Source: an uncultured Prochlorococcus sp. (GTDB taxonomy: Bacteria > Cyanobacteriota > Cyanobacteriia > PCC-6307 > Cyanobiaceae). Taken from it: a DNA stretch of 46,576 nucleotides. The notes under the pieces were generated by a model. The model did not search any database, had not been told where the DNA came from, and saw only the letters and a list, made by a program, of their open reading frames with translations. Positions 25,300-35,316 of this stretch are shown in pieces. Each line of letters starts with the position of its first letter. Position 1 is the first letter of the stretch. Location of the stretch: contig CACEWU010000008.1 of the NCBI GenBank assembly GCA_902563335.1, positions 1 to 46,576 of the forward strand, written 5' to 3'. Both the position numbers and the translations under genes were made by a program.

Positions 25300-26283
25300 T
25301 TGCACGAAACGCTTGCGCAACTTGGTGAGCGAGAAATCCTCAACCGCCTAAAGCCCTTTGTTGCAGTAGGACAAATAGATGATGACACTGCTCAAATAAA
25401 TCCACTCGGTCGAGAGTTGCTAATAAATACAGACGTATTAGTTGAAGGTATCCACTTCAGCACAAAAACTACCTCAGCCTCAGATGTGGGGTGGCGAGCA
25501 ATTTCCACCAATCTGTCTGATCTTGCCGCTAGCGGCGTCGACCAAGTTTTATGCATCACGGTTGGTCTAGTTGCCCCCAGCAATACACCTTGGCAATGGG
25601 TAGAAAATGCATATCAAGGTATGAAAGAAGCACTCGAGCTATTCGGTGGGGAATTAGTTGGAGGAGACTGCTCTCGGGGACAACAAAAACTTCTGGCAAT
25701 AACTGCAATTGGAACTCTTGGACCCTTAAGACTGCACAGATCAAAAGCCCAACCAGGAGATTGGCTTGTGACAAGTGGACCACATGGTCTCAGTCGACTT
25801 GGACTAGCACTACTGTCATCAGATCCAAAAGTAACTAACAAACAATTACCACTAAAACTCAAAACCAAAGCCATTAAGTGTCATCAACGACCTCAACCAC
25901 CATTGCAGGCACTCAAAACTCTCCAGAAATGCAAACCTCGAGGAATGCAATGGAGAGTTGGAGGCACTGACAGCAGTGATGGACTATTAGCTGCTATTGA
26001 AAATCTTTGTCTTTGTAGTGGCTGCCAAGCCGTTCTCTATCCTTCAGAGCTCCCAAGAGCAGAACAATGGCCTCTAGGGACGCATTGGGACAATTGGTGT
26101 ATGAATGGCGGTGAAGATTTTGAACTTGTTCTTAGCATGCCAAAAGAGTGGGCAAATGCTTTCCTAAAAACATTTCCCTCTAGCAGAGCAATAGGGACAA
26201 TGAAGGCTGGGCCACCCGAAATAACCTGGAATAGTGGAAAAAGAATTGAAATCTCCAAAACAGAAGAATTCAAACACTTTTAA
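25300..26283 (+). CDS. thiL: Thiamine-monophosphate kinase
   Basis: Phosphorylates thiamine monophosphate to the active diphosphate with ATP; 327 residues. ThiL-type motifs are visible: acidic DDDTAQI near residue 28 (metal binding), LLINTDVLVEGIHF, WRAISTNLSDLAASG, GGDCSRG, DSSDGLLAAI and MNGGEDFELVLS. The start is a TTG 8 bp after the cyclophilin stop; no ATG is available before the conserved region. The tight spacing suggests co-transcription with the cyclophilin gene. No TPP riboswitch is expected or seen at this junction. Confidence 0.95.
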   Translation: MHETLAQLGEREILNRLKPFVAVGQIDDDTAQINPLGRELLINTDVLVEGIHFSTKTTSASDVGWRAISTNLSDLAASGVDQVLCITVGLVAPSNTPWQWVENAYQGMKEALELFGGELVGGDCSRGQQKLLAITAIGTLGPLRLHRSKAQPGDWLVTSGPHGLSRLGLALLSSDPKVTNKQLPLKLKTKAIKCHQRPQPPLQALKTLQKCKPRGMQWRVGGTDSSDGLLAAIENLCLCSGCQAVLYPSELPRAEQWPLGTHWDNWCMNGGEDFELVLSMPKEWANAFLKTFPSSRAIGTMKAGPPEITWNSGKRIEISKTEEFKHF

Positions 26284-26356
26284 TTAACAGGAATTCAAAT
26301 CACTACTTTTTATGGAAAGAAAATCTATATATTTAAAATTAAAATTATTCTACTAG

Positions 26357-27379
26357 TTATTTCCAATTCTTGGAAACAATTTCTGCCAAATCTACAACTC
26401 TTTGACTATAACCCCATTCGTTATCATACCAAGCAAGAACTTTAACCATGTTATCTCCAATTGCCATTGTAAGGGCCTCATCTACAATCGTAGATTCATT
26501 CGTACCTGCATAATCAGTAGAAACTAATGGTAAGTCTCCATACTTAATAATCCCCTTCATTGATCCTTCTGAAGCTTTCTTCAAAGCTGCATTAACCTGT
26601 TCAGCGGTTACTGAACGACCAGCTTCAAATACTAAATCAACAGCTGAAACATTAGGAGTTGGAACACGCATAGCAATGCCAGTAAGTTTACCCTTCATTT
26701 GTGGATAAACTAAAGCCACAGCCTTTGCAGCACCAGTAGATGTAGGAACAATGTTCATCGCAGCTGCACGTGCACGGCGAAGATCACGATGACTATTATC
26801 TAAAATCCTTTGATCACCTGTATAACTATGAATAGTAGTCATTAAGCCTTTATTAATTCCAAATTCCTGATCAAGGATCTTCACAATCGGTGCCAAGCAA
26901 TTAGTCGTACAACTTGCATTACTTAAAATATCGTAATCCTCATGTCGATACTGATCAGCATTAACCCCAACTACAAATGTACCTACACCATCACCTTTTC
27001 CTGGAGCAGTAAGAATAACTTTCTTTGCACCTGCTTCAATATGCTTACTTGCTCCTACATCAGTATTAAACACACCAGTTGATTCAATCACCAAATCAAC
27101 TCCCCACTCTGTCCAAGGCAGATTTAGTGGATTACGATCCGAAAAGCACTTAATAGTCTTGCCATTAATTATAAAAGTATCATCGCTATGACTAATCTCA
27201 GCGTCTTTAATCTGACCCAAGATTGAGTCATATTTCAACAGGTGGGCACATGTCTTGGGATCTGAAGTGACATTAATACCAACTACTTCAATACCAGTAT
27301 TGCTGCCTCTACTAAGCCAGCAACGCATGAAATTGCGACCAATTCGGCCAAATCCATTGATCGCAACTCTCAAGGTCAT
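26357..27379 (-). CDS. gap2: Glyceraldehyde-3-phosphate dehydrogenase, Calvin-cycle type (Gap2)
   Basis: Reduces 1,3-bisphosphoglycerate in the Calvin cycle; 340 residues. The NAD(P) fold starts [16 protein letters not shown], the catalytic cysteine is C157 in [13 protein letters not shown], and the C-terminal [15 protein letters not shown] is intact. The segment [20 protein letters not shown] (Ser-Asp-Pro where strictly NAD-dependent Gap1 enzymes usually differ) matches the Gap2 type, which accepts NADPH. A small palindrome that can fold into a hairpin sits 8 bp before the ATG (27387-27399). It is divergent from murC across 197 bp. Confidence 0.96.
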   Translation of the reverse strand: MTLRVAINGFGRIGRNFMRCWLSRGSNTGIEVVGINVTSDPKTCAHLLKYDSILGQIKDAEISHSDDTFIINGKTIKCFSDRNPLNLPWTEWGVDLVIESTGVFNTDVGASKHIEAGAKKVILTAPGKGDGVGTFVVGVNADQYRHEDYDILSNASCTTNCLAPIVKILDQEFGINKGLMTTIHSYTGDQRILDNSHRDLRRARAAAMNIVPTSTGAAKAVALVYPQMKGKLTGIAMRVPTPNVSAVDLVFEAGRSVTAEQVNAALKKASEGSMKGIIKYGDLPLVSTDYAGTNESTIVDEALTMAIGDNMVKVLAWYDNEWGYSQRVVDLAEIVSKNWK

Positions 27380-27386
27380 GTCAAAA

Positions 27387-27399
27387 GCGGTAGTACCGC
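27387..27399 (-). promoter_or_regulatory. Palindrome just upstream of the gap2 start
   Basis: GCGGTA-G-TACCGC is a perfect 6-bp inverted repeat with a one-base centre. As RNA it can fold into GCGGT-loop-ACCGC with a 3-nt loop. It lies 8-20 bases before the gap2 ATG, where a Shine-Dalgarno would be, so it could act as an operator or as a hairpin affecting ribosome access. It could also be chance. Confidence 0.4.
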
Positions 27400-27576
27400 A
27401 AAGTCAGTGGGCGCTGATCATACAGACATGCGATGCACGGCTTTCTTCCGTTCCTTTGATCTCAAAACACAGAAGTCTTGACCAAGCCTGTTAAAACCGA
27501 GAAAACAACTAAAAATTTTGAATCGTGAGCCTGTCGCACAAGATTGACTTATCTTTCGAACCATTAGAAGCAACCC

Positions 27577-29025
27577 TTGGGTAATCTGATCGCAAATCGG
27601 AAGCACCTCCACTTCATTGGGGTTGGGGGGATTGGCATGTCCGCCTTGGCTCTAATTCTTGCCAAGCGTGGTTGTTCTGTATCAGGCTCAGATCAAAGGA
27701 AATCTCACACCATTCAAAAACTCTTAAATCAAGGCATCACAGTATTCGCCAGTCAACAAGCGTCAAACATCCACGCAATTTGTAAAAACAAAAACCTCTC
27801 TCCCTTAGTTGTTGTCAGCACAGCCATTCCACAGAACAATCCCGAATTACAAGCTGCCAAAGCTGCCCGGCTCAAGATCCTGCATCGATCAGATCTATTG
27901 GCTGAACTAATTCAGGACCAAGATTCAATCGTTGTCTCTGGCACCCATGGGAAAACAACTACAAGCACGATCATCACAACATTGTTATCCCACTCAGGAA
28001 TGGACCCCACTGCCGTCATAGGCGGTCGAGTTCCATTTCTGGACAGCAATGGTCATGCAGGTCAAAGCAAGCTTCTCGTGGCTGAAGCAGATGAGTCAGA
28101 TGGCAGCCTAATTCGATTCAAGCCCTCAATTGGCTTAATCACAAATCTGGAGCTTGATCACACAGATCACTATTCAGATTTAAACCATCTCATCAAAACC
28201 ATGAAAGCTTTTGGCAAAGGCTGTCAACAACTTCTAGGAAACTACGATTGTCCAAATTTACGAGCCAATTTCAAACCTTCAGCCTGGTGGTCAACACAAA
28301 CCTACAAAGAAGTTGAATTTGCAGCATTACCAACTTCAATAAATGGCAAAGAAACTATTGCAAATATCTACGAAAAAAATTTATTACTTGGACAAATAAA
28401 ATTACCTTTGCCTGGTATACATAATCTAAATAATACAATTGCAGCTATAGCGGCATGTCGAGTCCAAGGAATTCCATTTCATCGATTACAAAAAGCAATC
28501 GAAACTTTACAGGCTCCAAGTCGTAGATTTGATTTTCAAGGCGACTGGAATGGAAGACAAATTGTAGATGATTATGCACATCATCCAAGTGAGGTAAATG
28601 CGACTATAGAAATGGCAAGGTTAATGATTAAAACCAAACAATCTCCGCTGCCAAAAGTACCAAAACGCCTTGTCGCAATCTTTCAACCCCATCGTTATAG
28701 TCGTTTAAAAAAATTTGTTCATGAGTTTGCAGTTACTCTTGGAAAAGCAGATTTTGTTTTATTAGCTCCTGTTTACGGGGCGGGAGAGATGCATGATCAG
28801 ACAATCAACAGCAATGTATTAGCCAAAAGAATAAAAAAATTATATCCAAAGTTAAACGTCTTAGCTGCAAAAAGTATTGATGAGCTAATACTTCTAATCC
28901 AACAAAATACTTTCAAAGATGATCTAATTCTTACAATGGGTGCAGGCGATATCAACAACATCTGGACACGACTTCAAGATCAGCCCAATTCAAATCAATG
29001 GCTGTCAACACAGCAAGCAGCCTAA
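27577..29025 (+). CDS. murC: UDP-N-acetylmuramate--L-alanine ligase
   Basis: Adds the first amino acid to the peptidoglycan stem; 482 residues. The N-terminal Rossmann part reads [20 protein letters not shown], the ATP loop is [19 protein letters not shown] (about 130), the central motif is [11 protein letters not shown], and the C-terminal domain has [10 protein letters not shown] and FQPHRYSRL. The start is TTG at 27577, because no ATG precedes the conserved N-terminus; a 3-8 residue uncertainty remains. It overlaps murB by 28 bp, forming a murC-murB unit. Confidence 0.96.
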   Translation: MGNLIANRKHLHFIGVGGIGMSALALILAKRGCSVSGSDQRKSHTIQKLLNQGITVFASQQASNIHAICKNKNLSPLVVVSTAIPQNNPELQAAKAARLKILHRSDLLAELIQDQDSIVVSGTHGKTTTSTIITTLLSHSGMDPTAVIGGRVPFLDSNGHAGQSKLLVAEADESDGSLIRFKPSIGLITNLELDHTDHYSDLNHLIKTMKAFGKGCQQLLGNYDCPNLRANFKPSAWWSTQTYKEVEFAALPTSINGKETIANIYEKNLLLGQIKLPLPGIHNLNNTIAAIAACRVQGIPFHRLQKAIETLQAPSRRFDFQGDWNGRQIVDDYAHHPSEVNATIEMARLMIKTKQSPLPKVPKRLVAIFQPHRYSRLKKFVHEFAVTLGKADFVLLAPVYGAGEMHDQTINSNVLAKRIKKLYPKLNVLAAKSIDELILLIQQNTFKDDLILTMGAGDINNIWTRLQDQPNSNQWLSTQQAA

Positions 29026-29924
29026 TCTCTTTACAAGAGATCAAGCTACAACCAAGTCAATCTTTAACTAATTTCACGACCTGGCGGGTTGGAGGACCAG
29101 CAGAATGGATCGCAGAGCCAACCACTATTGCAGAGATTAAACTATTAATAGCTTGGGCAAAACAACAACAAGTTCCATGTCATGTAATTGGCGCAGGATC
29201 AAATCTACTTATTCATGACTCAGGACTACAAGGTCTCTCAATTTGCATGAAAAAGTTCCATGGCAGCAAACTAAATATAAAAAATGGACTTGTAGAAGCA
29301 TCTGGAGGAGAGCCACTCCCCACTCTTGCCAGGCGAGCAGCCAAAGCAGGCCTTCATGGCCTTGAATGGGCTGTAGGGATTCCTGGAACCGTTGGCGGCG
29401 CGGCAGTGATGAATGCCGGCGCACAAGGCAGCTGCATGGCCGAGAAACTTGAATCTGTTCTAGTACTACCCCTCCAAGGGAAAGAACCTTTTGAACTAAA
29501 AAAAGACGAACTAGGTTTTGCCTACCGCAAAAGTGTTTTACAAGAAGAACAATTGATCGTCCTATCTGCACGTTTCAAGCTCGAACCAGGATATGACCAG
29601 CAAGAATTAACTCATATCACAAATCAAAATCTCAATCATCGCATCAATACACAGCCATATGATCTCCCTAGTTGTGGAAGCGTCTTTCGTAATCCAGAGC
29701 ATCTAAAGGCTGGTCAACTTATTGAGGAGCTAGGGTTAAAAGGTTACAAAATAGGTGGAGCGGAAATTTCTAAAACTCATGCAAATTTCATTGTAAACAC
29801 TGGCAATGCATCAGCAAAAGATATTAGTCAATTGATTGCGACAATACAAAAAAAAGTAAAAGAAGCACATGGTTTGTCTTTGCATACCGAAGTTAAACGA
29901 CTTGGTTTTGAATTAAAGGATTAA
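28998..29924 (+). CDS. murB: UDP-N-acetylenolpyruvoylglucosamine reductase
   Basis: The FAD- and NADPH-dependent step making UDP-MurNAc; 308 residues. FAD-binding motifs are [30 protein letters not shown] and [20 protein letters not shown]. The catalytic region has [17 protein letters not shown] (with the serine proton donor) and the C-terminal Glu in LHTEVKRLG. It overlaps the end of murC by 28 bp, so translation is likely coupled. ybaB follows 24 bp downstream. Confidence 0.96.
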   Translation: MAVNTASSLISLQEIKLQPSQSLTNFTTWRVGGPAEWIAEPTTIAEIKLLIAWAKQQQVPCHVIGAGSNLLIHDSGLQGLSICMKKFHGSKLNIKNGLVEASGGEPLPTLARRAAKAGLHGLEWAVGIPGTVGGAAVMNAGAQGSCMAEKLESVLVLPLQGKEPFELKKDELGFAYRKSVLQEEQLIVLSARFKLEPGYDQQELTHITNQNLNHRINTQPYDLPSCGSVFRNPEHLKAGQLIEELGLKGYKIGGAEISKTHANFIVNTGNASAKDISQLIATIQKKVKEAHGLSLHTEVKRLGFELKD

Positions 29925-29948
29925 TCTTCTAGCCCGTCCCCAAAGATC

Positions 29949-30290
29949 ATGGCAGGATTCGGACTTCCCAATCTAGGTCAACTAGCTGAGGCTTTTCGTA
30001 AAGCACAGCAGATACAACAAGACGCTCAAAAGCTGCAAGAAGAGCTCGACAATATGGAGCTTGAAGGAAGCAGCGAGGATGGTCGAGCAAGTATCTGGTT
30101 ATCAGGCAACCAACAACCACTAAAAGTAAAGATCGAAGCATCTCTAATTGCTGAAGGAAATCAAGTGACAGAAGACGCCGTACTTGAAGCCTTGCAAGAT
30201 GCTTATACCCTTTCTACAACAACAATGAAAACAAAAATGGAAGAACTAACGGGAGGTTTGAATTTACCTGGAATTAACGACAAGAGTTAA
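29949..30290 (+). CDS. YbaB/EbfC family nucleoid-associated protein
   Basis: A 113-residue DNA-binding protein of the EbfC family. It begins [20 protein letters not shown], then a helix ([16 protein letters not shown]), then the conserved beta-strand core ([20 protein letters not shown]), then a C-terminal dimerisation helix. It forms the dimeric tweezer that bends DNA. It lies directly after murB on the same strand. Its last 17 bp overlap the end of rsgA on the other strand, a convergent overlap. Confidence 0.93.
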   Translation: MAGFGLPNLGQLAEAFRKAQQIQQDAQKLQEELDNMELEGSSEDGRASIWLSGNQQPLKVKIEASLIAEGNQVTEDAVLEALQDAYTLSTTTMKTKMEELTGGLNLPGINDKS

Positions 30291-31209
30291 GAATCTCTTC
30301 TAGATATAGCCTATAAAAAGGATATCTTTCCCAAGATTTATCAATGCCACAACCAAGCTCATCCCGATGCAAGCAATCTCTAAATCGACAGGGAAAATTA
30401 TGCAGTTGAATTCTAATTTCTGGAAAACAAATTGCCAGTTTATTTGGATTTGTTCCTATATGAGCTCTATTAAAGCCAGGTGTATCTGCTAAGCGTGAGC
30501 CATTGCCTACAGGATACAGCTCAATATGACGAGTAGTATGACGACCACGTTGCAATTTCCCAGACAAATCTCCAACAGGAAGAGAGGCCTTGGGCAATAA
30601 TAAATTAAGCAAACTAGTCTTTCCTACTCCAGAAGGACCACAAAGAACAGACAATTGACCAGTCCCTAAAAATTCATTAATCTCCTCAATCGCTACTCCG
30701 GTCTTGGAAGAAATAGCAATAGTTTCATAACCCCATGCTCTTAGACGTTCAACCTGCTGATCAACTTCACCAAGCTCAACTAGATCACGCTTTGTTAACA
30801 ACAATTTCACATCAACACCGCTTAATTCTCCAGCGATAAGAAAACGACTTGCTTGATCAATATCGAAAGAAGGATTTTTTAAAGATAAAGCAATAATTAT
30901 TAGAGTAACATTTGAAACAGCAGGTCGAGGAAGGAAAGTATTCCTAGGTTTTACATCACTAATAACTGCTCTAGATAGTTGCCAGTCAATAGCTTCAATC
31001 AATACCCGATCTCCAACATTTACCTCTAACCCTTTATGAATCAGTCGATTACGGCGAGTGCATAATAATCTTTTTGGAGGTGAATCTTTCAAAGCTCCAA
31101 TCGATTGACTTAATAGAGTCTCATCAAAATTATCCAATTCAACTTCAAGATAATTGGCCTGTAAGGCAACAACCATTCCAAAGACTGCCTCTTTATCAAA
31201 CGTCGCCAC
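30274..31209 (-). CDS. rsgA: Ribosome small-subunit assembly GTPase RsgA
   Basis: The circularly permuted GTPase that matures the 30S subunit; 311 residues. An N-terminal OB fold (about 1-70) is followed by G motifs in permuted order: G4 TKRDLVE, G1 [15 protein letters not shown]3 DTPGFN. The C-terminal zinc knuckle has Cys/His spacing [16 protein letters not shown]. It overlaps the TusA-like gene upstream by 14 bp and ybaB at its 3' end by 17 bp. It is the last gene of the grpE-dnaJ unit. Confidence 0.95.
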   Translation of the reverse strand: MATFDKEAVFGMVVALQANYLEVELDNFDETLLSQSIGALKDSPPKRLLCTRRNRLIHKGLEVNVGDRVLIEAIDWQLSRAVISDVKPRNTFLPRPAVSNVTLIIIALSLKNPSFDIDQASRFLIAGELSGVDVKLLLTKRDLVELGEVDQQVERLRAWGYETIAISSKTGVAIEEINEFLGTGQLSVLCGPSGVGKTSLLNLLLPKASLPVGDLSGKLQRGRHTTRHIELYPVGNGSRLADTPGFNRAHIGTNPNKLAICFPEIRIQLHNFPCRFRDCLHRDELGCGIDKSWERYPFYRLYLEEILNSCR

Positions 31210-31441
31210 AAGTTACCTTTACTCTCAACCAACTTAAATCCTCGCAAATAATCTCAACATGATGTCCAGCATTCTTTAATCCAGGTATTACCATCATCTC
31301 TGGCTCACCTTTATCCAAATCAATATGAAGAGATTGATTTTGTTCAAGCTCTTCTATTGCAAGACTAGAACGAATAAAGTTTAAAGGGCAAGGCGTACCG
31401 CGAAGGTCAAGATAATGTTCAGAAGAAGATTCTCTGATCAT
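31196..31441 (-). CDS. TusA/SirA family sulfur-carrier-like protein
   Basis: An 81-residue protein with the TusA signature LDLRGTPCPLNFIRSSLAIE, where the Cys of CPxx is the sulfur-carrying residue in TusA. The rest fits the small alpha/beta fold (SLHIDLDKGEPEMMVIPGLK). TusA moves persulfide sulfur towards tRNA thiolation or cofactors, but this cyanobacterial version has no proven role. Its ATG shares a base with the dnaJ stop (TAATG), and its end overlaps rsgA, so it sits in one transcript with chaperone and ribosome-assembly genes. Confidence 0.9.
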   Translation of the reverse strand: MIRESSSEHYLDLRGTPCPLNFIRSSLAIEELEQNQSLHIDLDKGEPEMMVIPGLKNAGHHVEIICEDLSWLRVKVTCGDV

Positions 31442-32571
31442 TATTCTTGACCAAATAAACGACTAAATAATCCACTATTGTGATGGTGATGTTGACGACC
31501 CCGAGCGGAATAATGACTAGCTAATTCTTGCATTAAGCGACGTTCTTCTTCAGAAAGACGAGTAGGTAAATTAACAGTAACAGAAATCAATTGATCACCT
31601 CGTGCAACTGGATTACCTAACTTTGGAATACCTTTATTCTCCAAAGTGAGTACGGCATTTGGTTGTGTACCAACCGGAATCTCAAGACTAGTTGAGCCAT
31701 CAACAGTATCAACTTCAATTGTGTCTCCAAGAATGGCTTGCAAATAACTAACATTCACCTCTGAAATAACAGTTAGTCCATCTCGACGCAACTTCGGGTG
31801 ACTCTTAACTTTCAAAAATACATATAAATCGCCAGATGGCCCACCACGCAATCCGGCATTCCCTTCGCCAGCAACTCTCAACCGAGTGCCTGTATCAACT
31901 CCTGCTGGAATATTGATACGTAATTTTTTCCGGACTTGATTAACTCCCTTACCACTACATGAAGAACACGGGTCTGCAATTAATTGTCCTGTACCACCAC
32001 AACTGGGGCACTCAGCAACCTGTGTAAAACTCCCAAAAGGAGTTCTAGTCGCTCGTCTCACTTGACCAGCTCCTCCACATGTGGAGCAATTTGTTGGACC
32101 ACTGCCGGGTTTTGCACCAGTACCTCTACAGCCTGTACAGGTTTCTAAATGAGGAATTTTGATTTCCTTTTCCTGGCCAAACACAGCTTGACCAAATTCA
32201 ATAGTTAGGTCATATCGAAGATCATCTCCCTGTTGTGGACCACGTCGCTGAGTGCGACCTCCAGCGGCTCCAGCCCCACCAAAACCACTAAAAAAAGTCT
32301 CGAAGAGATCTGCAAACCCACCCATGTCTCCCATATCTGGCATACCACTACCACCACCTAAACCAGCTTCACCAAATTGGTCATAACGAGCACGTGTTTG
32401 AGGATCACCAAGAACCTCATAAGCTCTACCTATTTCTTTAAAACGATCTTCTGCTCCAGGATCTTTATTAACATCTGGGTGATATTGACGTGCTAAGCGC
32501 CTATATGCACGCTTAAGCGTGTCACTATCAGCATCTCTGCCAACCCCTAATAAATCATAATAATCAGCCAT
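31441..32571 (-). CDS. dnaJ: Chaperone DnaJ (type I Hsp40)
   Basis: The co-chaperone that stimulates DnaK ATPase; 376 residues. The J domain (1-70) has the HPD triad in [10 protein letters not shown] Gly/Phe/Met-rich linker follows, then four zinc repeats ([32 protein letters not shown]), then the substrate-binding C-terminal domains. The tail carries a His-rich HHHHNSGLF. All parts of a full type I DnaJ are present. grpE lies 45 bp upstream. Confidence 0.97.
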   Translation of the reverse strand: MADYYDLLGVGRDADSDTLKRAYRRLARQYHPDVNKDPGAEDRFKEIGRAYEVLGDPQTRARYDQFGEAGLGGGSGMPDMGDMGGFADLFETFFSGFGGAGAAGGRTQRRGPQQGDDLRYDLTIEFGQAVFGQEKEIKIPHLETCTGCRGTGAKPGSGPTNCSTCGGAGQVRRATRTPFGSFTQVAECPSCGGTGQLIADPCSSCSGKGVNQVRKKLRINIPAGVDTGTRLRVAGEGNAGLRGGPSGDLYVFLKVKSHPKLRRDGLTVISEVNVSYLQAILGDTIEVDTVDGSTSLEIPVGTQPNAVLTLENKGIPKLGNPVARGDQLISVTVNLPTRLSEEERRLMQELASHYSARGRQHHHHNSGLFSRLFGQE

Positions 32572-32616
32572 CAGATGATCCCCTCAACATGAACTCTAAA
32601 GGTACACTTCATAGGA

Positions 32617-33348
32617 TTAAACCTCAGAATCATTTGTTTCAGAGTCATTCTCATCAGACGAATCTGTCACTTTTTCATTAGCCTGATCTGACGAGGTTGG
32701 CACATCTCCTGGGCCCATTGATACCTTCACAAGAGCATGACGTAAAACTCGACCATTAAGGTGATATCCACGCTGAAGTTCGTCAATAATTATTTCCTCA
32801 GCAAACTTTTCACTAGGCTCTCTAAGAACAGCTTCATGCAAATTAGGGTCAAAAGCTTGTCCTACGACACGCATTGGTGCAACACCTAGCTGCTTCAGGA
32901 CTTCAACAAGTTGCTTGTAAAGGCCTTGATAACTGCGATGTAGAGCCTGTGCTTCTTCGCCCTGAGGATCAAGTTGCTGACGAGCTCTCTCAAAGTTGTC
33001 TACTACGGGCAAAATCTCAGTCAAAGTGTTGCAGGTCAATTGAAGCTTCAGATCATCATTGTCACGTGTCTGGCGCTTCCTAAAGTTGTCAAAATCAGCT
33101 GCAATCCTCATATATTGACTTCGTAGTGTCTCATGCTCTTTTTCTAATTGCTGTAAACGTGCCTCGTTGTCTAATCCAGAACCACCTTGAGGGCCAGAAG
33201 CCTCCATTTCATCAGGAATAGTTTCAGCTCCAGACAAAGACTCATTACTGCTCTCAGAATTCTCATTCAAATCAGATTCCTTTAAAGAAGCCGACTCTGA
33301 TCCCTCATTGACAGGCTCTTGCTCTGGAGATGGGGCTTCTGCACTCAT
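32617..33348 (-). CDS. grpE: Nucleotide exchange factor GrpE
   Basis: Releases ADP from DnaK; 243 residues. A long acidic Ser/Glu-rich N-terminal extension (about 1-65) comes before the coiled coil ([20 protein letters not shown]) and the core [12 protein letters not shown]. The C-terminal beta domain has [14 protein letters not shown] and [17 protein letters not shown]. The C-terminal tail is again acidic and disordered. It starts the grpE-dnaJ-tusA-like-rsgA unit. No CIRCE operator was seen in the 189 bp upstream; a large hairpin lies there at 33447-33489. Confidence 0.96.
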   Translation of the reverse strand: MSAEAPSPEQEPVNEGSESASLKESDLNENSESSNESLSGAETIPDEMEASGPQGGSGLDNEARLQQLEKEHETLRSQYMRIAADFDNFRKRQTRDNDDLKLQLTCNTLTEILPVVDNFERARQQLDPQGEEAQALHRSYQGLYKQLVEVLKQLGVAPMRVVGQAFDPNLHEAVLREPSEKFAEEIIIDELQRGYHLNGRVLRHALVKVSMGPGDVPTSSDQANEKVTDSSDENDSETNDSEV

Positions 33349-33446
33349 AAGAACCAGCTTGCAATTCTGTTTTACATATGTTGAACCGCAACATGCACTT
33401 CACACAAGCTACGGAAGCCCGCACCTTCCTTTTACTACCAGCTCAT

Positions 33447-33489
33447 AAATTATAAATAATGGCTATTCCATAGCCATTATTTATAATTT
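33447..33489. terminator. Perfect 19-bp inverted repeat with 5-nt loop
   Basis: Bases 33447-33465 and 33471-33489 are exact reverse complements with loop TTCCA. The stem core is TGGCTA/TAGCCA and the outer part is AT-only, so T-rich tracts follow the core on both strands. It lies 49 bp beyond the stop of the minus-strand oxidoreductase gene and about 100 bp before the grpE start. That fits a 3'-end terminator or stabiliser for the msrB-oxidoreductase mRNA. Confidence 0.65.
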
Positions 33490-33537
33490 GATTGATGAAA
33501 AAGTTTTCCATTCCATACATGTACAATACTTTTATAT

Positions 33538-34797
33538 TTATAAGGAGCTTGATTCTTTTGCTATTGAAACTCCTGAAAGCCACCCACTAGTCCAACAATG
33601 TTGAAAATTAAAACCACCTGTTATGCCATCTACATTTAAGACTTCACCAGCAAAATATAAGCCATTACATAATTTACTTTGCATAGTTAATAAATTTACT
33701 TCACTAAGTTCAACACCCCCAGCTGTAACAAATTCCTCTCCAAAAGGACCTTTACCCTTAATGGAATAATGACTAGATGTTAAAGCATTAATCAATAACC
33801 TTTGAAGACGAATGGGAAATTCTGCCCATCTCATTAAAGGATTAATCTCAACCTGCTCTAAAATTGCTAACCACAGATTTTTAGGAATACTTTCAATCGG
33901 GCATTTTGAACCCAAGGTTCTACGAGCATCCCTATCTCGTTTTTCTTGAAATAAATTTTCAATTTCTTTTGCGCTCAAGGGTGTCCAAGACACAATCAAT
34001 TCACTTTTATATTTGTCCTTATAAAGATCTCGTGCTGCAAATGCTGAAAGCTTTAATATGGCTGGTCCACTTAAACCCCAATGAGTAATTAGGATTCTAC
34101 CTATTTGGGTAAATTTATTCTGATTGGCAATTAAAGTAATTTTAATATCATCTAAAGCTATGCCAGAGCATTCTACTATCTTAGAACAATCCAGAGCAAA
34201 AGTAAAAAGAGATGGCACTGAGGCAATAACTTTATGTCCTAATTTAGCGGCTATTTTGTGACCACTTGGATGGCCACCTGTAGAGACTACAATACATTTA
34301 GAAGAGTAAATATCACCTCTTCGAGATTTAACTAAAAAAACATTTTCTTCTGTTTTCTTAACCAATTCAACCAAAATATTTCTTTTCAATTCAACACCTA
34401 CTCTTTTAGCAGAATTTTTAAGACAAGAAACAATCGCGGAAGAGTTATTTTCAATGGGAAACATGCGTCCATCTGGCTCAATAACTAAATCAACCCCTCT
34501 CTCAGCAAACCAAGAAACTGAATCTCCAGGGGCAAATCGGGTAAATGGTCCCAACAAAGGAACTGTTCCTCGAGGATAATTAAAAACTAAATCTTTTGGA
34601 TCCCAACAAGCATTGGTTACATTACATCGACCACCTCCACTTATTCTTACTTTTTCTAAAGCCTTTGATGTAGCTTCAAGAATAAGAATCGACTTAAGTC
34701 CATTTTCTGCAGCAGTAATTGCTGCCATAAAACCTGCAGCACCACCGCCAATAACAATCAGATCAAACAGTTGGTCGGAATGAAAGTGCGACTCCAT
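33538..34797 (-). CDS. NAD(P)/FAD-dependent oxidoreductase, HI0933/YhiN family
   Basis: A flavoprotein of 419 residues. The dinucleotide site is FDLIVIGGGAAGFMAAITAA near the N-terminus, followed by VRISGGGRCNVTNACWDPKD, the HI0933 family signature. The C-terminal FAD closure reads GLYFAGEVLNVDGITGGFNF. The biological reaction of this family is unknown. I chose the ATG at 34797 because the 33 residues from an upstream ATG (34896) are antifamily in character and lie inside msrB. The resulting 35-bp overlap with msrB suggests co-expression. Confidence 0.92.
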   Translation of the reverse strand: MESHFHSDQLFDLIVIGGGAAGFMAAITAAENGLKSILILEATSKALEKVRISGGGRCNVTNACWDPKDLVFNYPRGTVPLLGPFTRFAPGDSVSWFAERGVDLVIEPDGRMFPIENNSSAIVSCLKNSAKRVGVELKRNILVELVKKTEENVFLVKSRRGDIYSSKCIVVSTGGHPSGHKIAAKLGHKVIASVPSLFTFALDCSKIVECSGIALDDIKITLIANQNKFTQIGRILITHWGLSGPAILKLSAFAARDLYKDKYKSELIVSWTPLSAKEIENLFQEKRDRDARRTLGSKCPIESIPKNLWLAILEQVEINPLMRWAEFPIRLQRLLINALTSSHYSIKGKGPFGEEFVTAGGVELSEVNLLTMQSKLCNGLYFAGEVLNVDGITGGFNFQHCWTSGWLSGVSIAKESSSL

Positions 34798-35269
34798 TAT
34801 TGCAATAGCGTTTTCCAGTAGGTCTTGGACCATCATCAAAAACATGTCCCTGATGTCCACCACAACGAGAACAGTGATATTCAGTGCGAGGAACAATCAA
34901 TTTAAAATCTACTTTTGTTTCAATGGAATTAGGCAAAGATTGCCAAAAACTTGGCCATCCAGTACCACTTTCATACTTGGTTTCTGAAGAAAATAAGGGT
35001 TGATCACATCCTGCACAATGAAAAAATCCATTACGCTTCTCATCATTAAGAGAACTAGACAAAGGTCGCTCAGTCGACTCTTCTATAAGAACCGCATAAG
35101 CCTCTTTGGATAATCGTTTTCGCCATTCATCCTTACTTAAAGACCATTGATTGTTTCCTGTCTGATAAGCAGCAATAGAAGTGAAAGGTCGAGAAAATAA
35201 TGAAAAGAAACTAGTGAATAAAGTCATCAGAAACAAACGTCTAGAAAGAAACAAAGAGATCTTATTCAT
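34763..35269 (-). CDS. msrB: Peptide-methionine (R)-S-oxide reductase, probably exported
   Basis: Repairs oxidised methionine (R form); 168 residues. The N-terminus MNKISLFLSRRLFLMTLFTS, followed by a hydrophobic run, looks like a signal peptide (with a twin Arg) or membrane anchor, so the enzyme may act in the periplasm or lumen. Zinc is bound by CAGC (about 89-92) and CSRC (about 138-141). The fold markers GTGWPSFW and GHVFDDGPRPTGKRYCNNGV are present, the last with the catalytic Cys. It overlaps the FAD oxidoreductase gene by 35 bp. Confidence 0.95.
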   Translation of the reverse strand: MNKISLFLSRRLFLMTLFTSFFSLFSRPFTSIAAYQTGNNQWSLSKDEWRKRLSKEAYAVLIEESTERPLSSSLNDEKRNGFFHCAGCDQPLFSSETKYESGTGWPSFWQSLPNSIETKVDFKLIVPRTEYHCSRCGGHQGHVFDDGPRPTGKRYCNNGVALSFRPTV

Positions 35270-35316
35270 TAGATCAATAAAATGAAATCAAACTTGTCTC
35301 TTCAAAACGATGTCAG

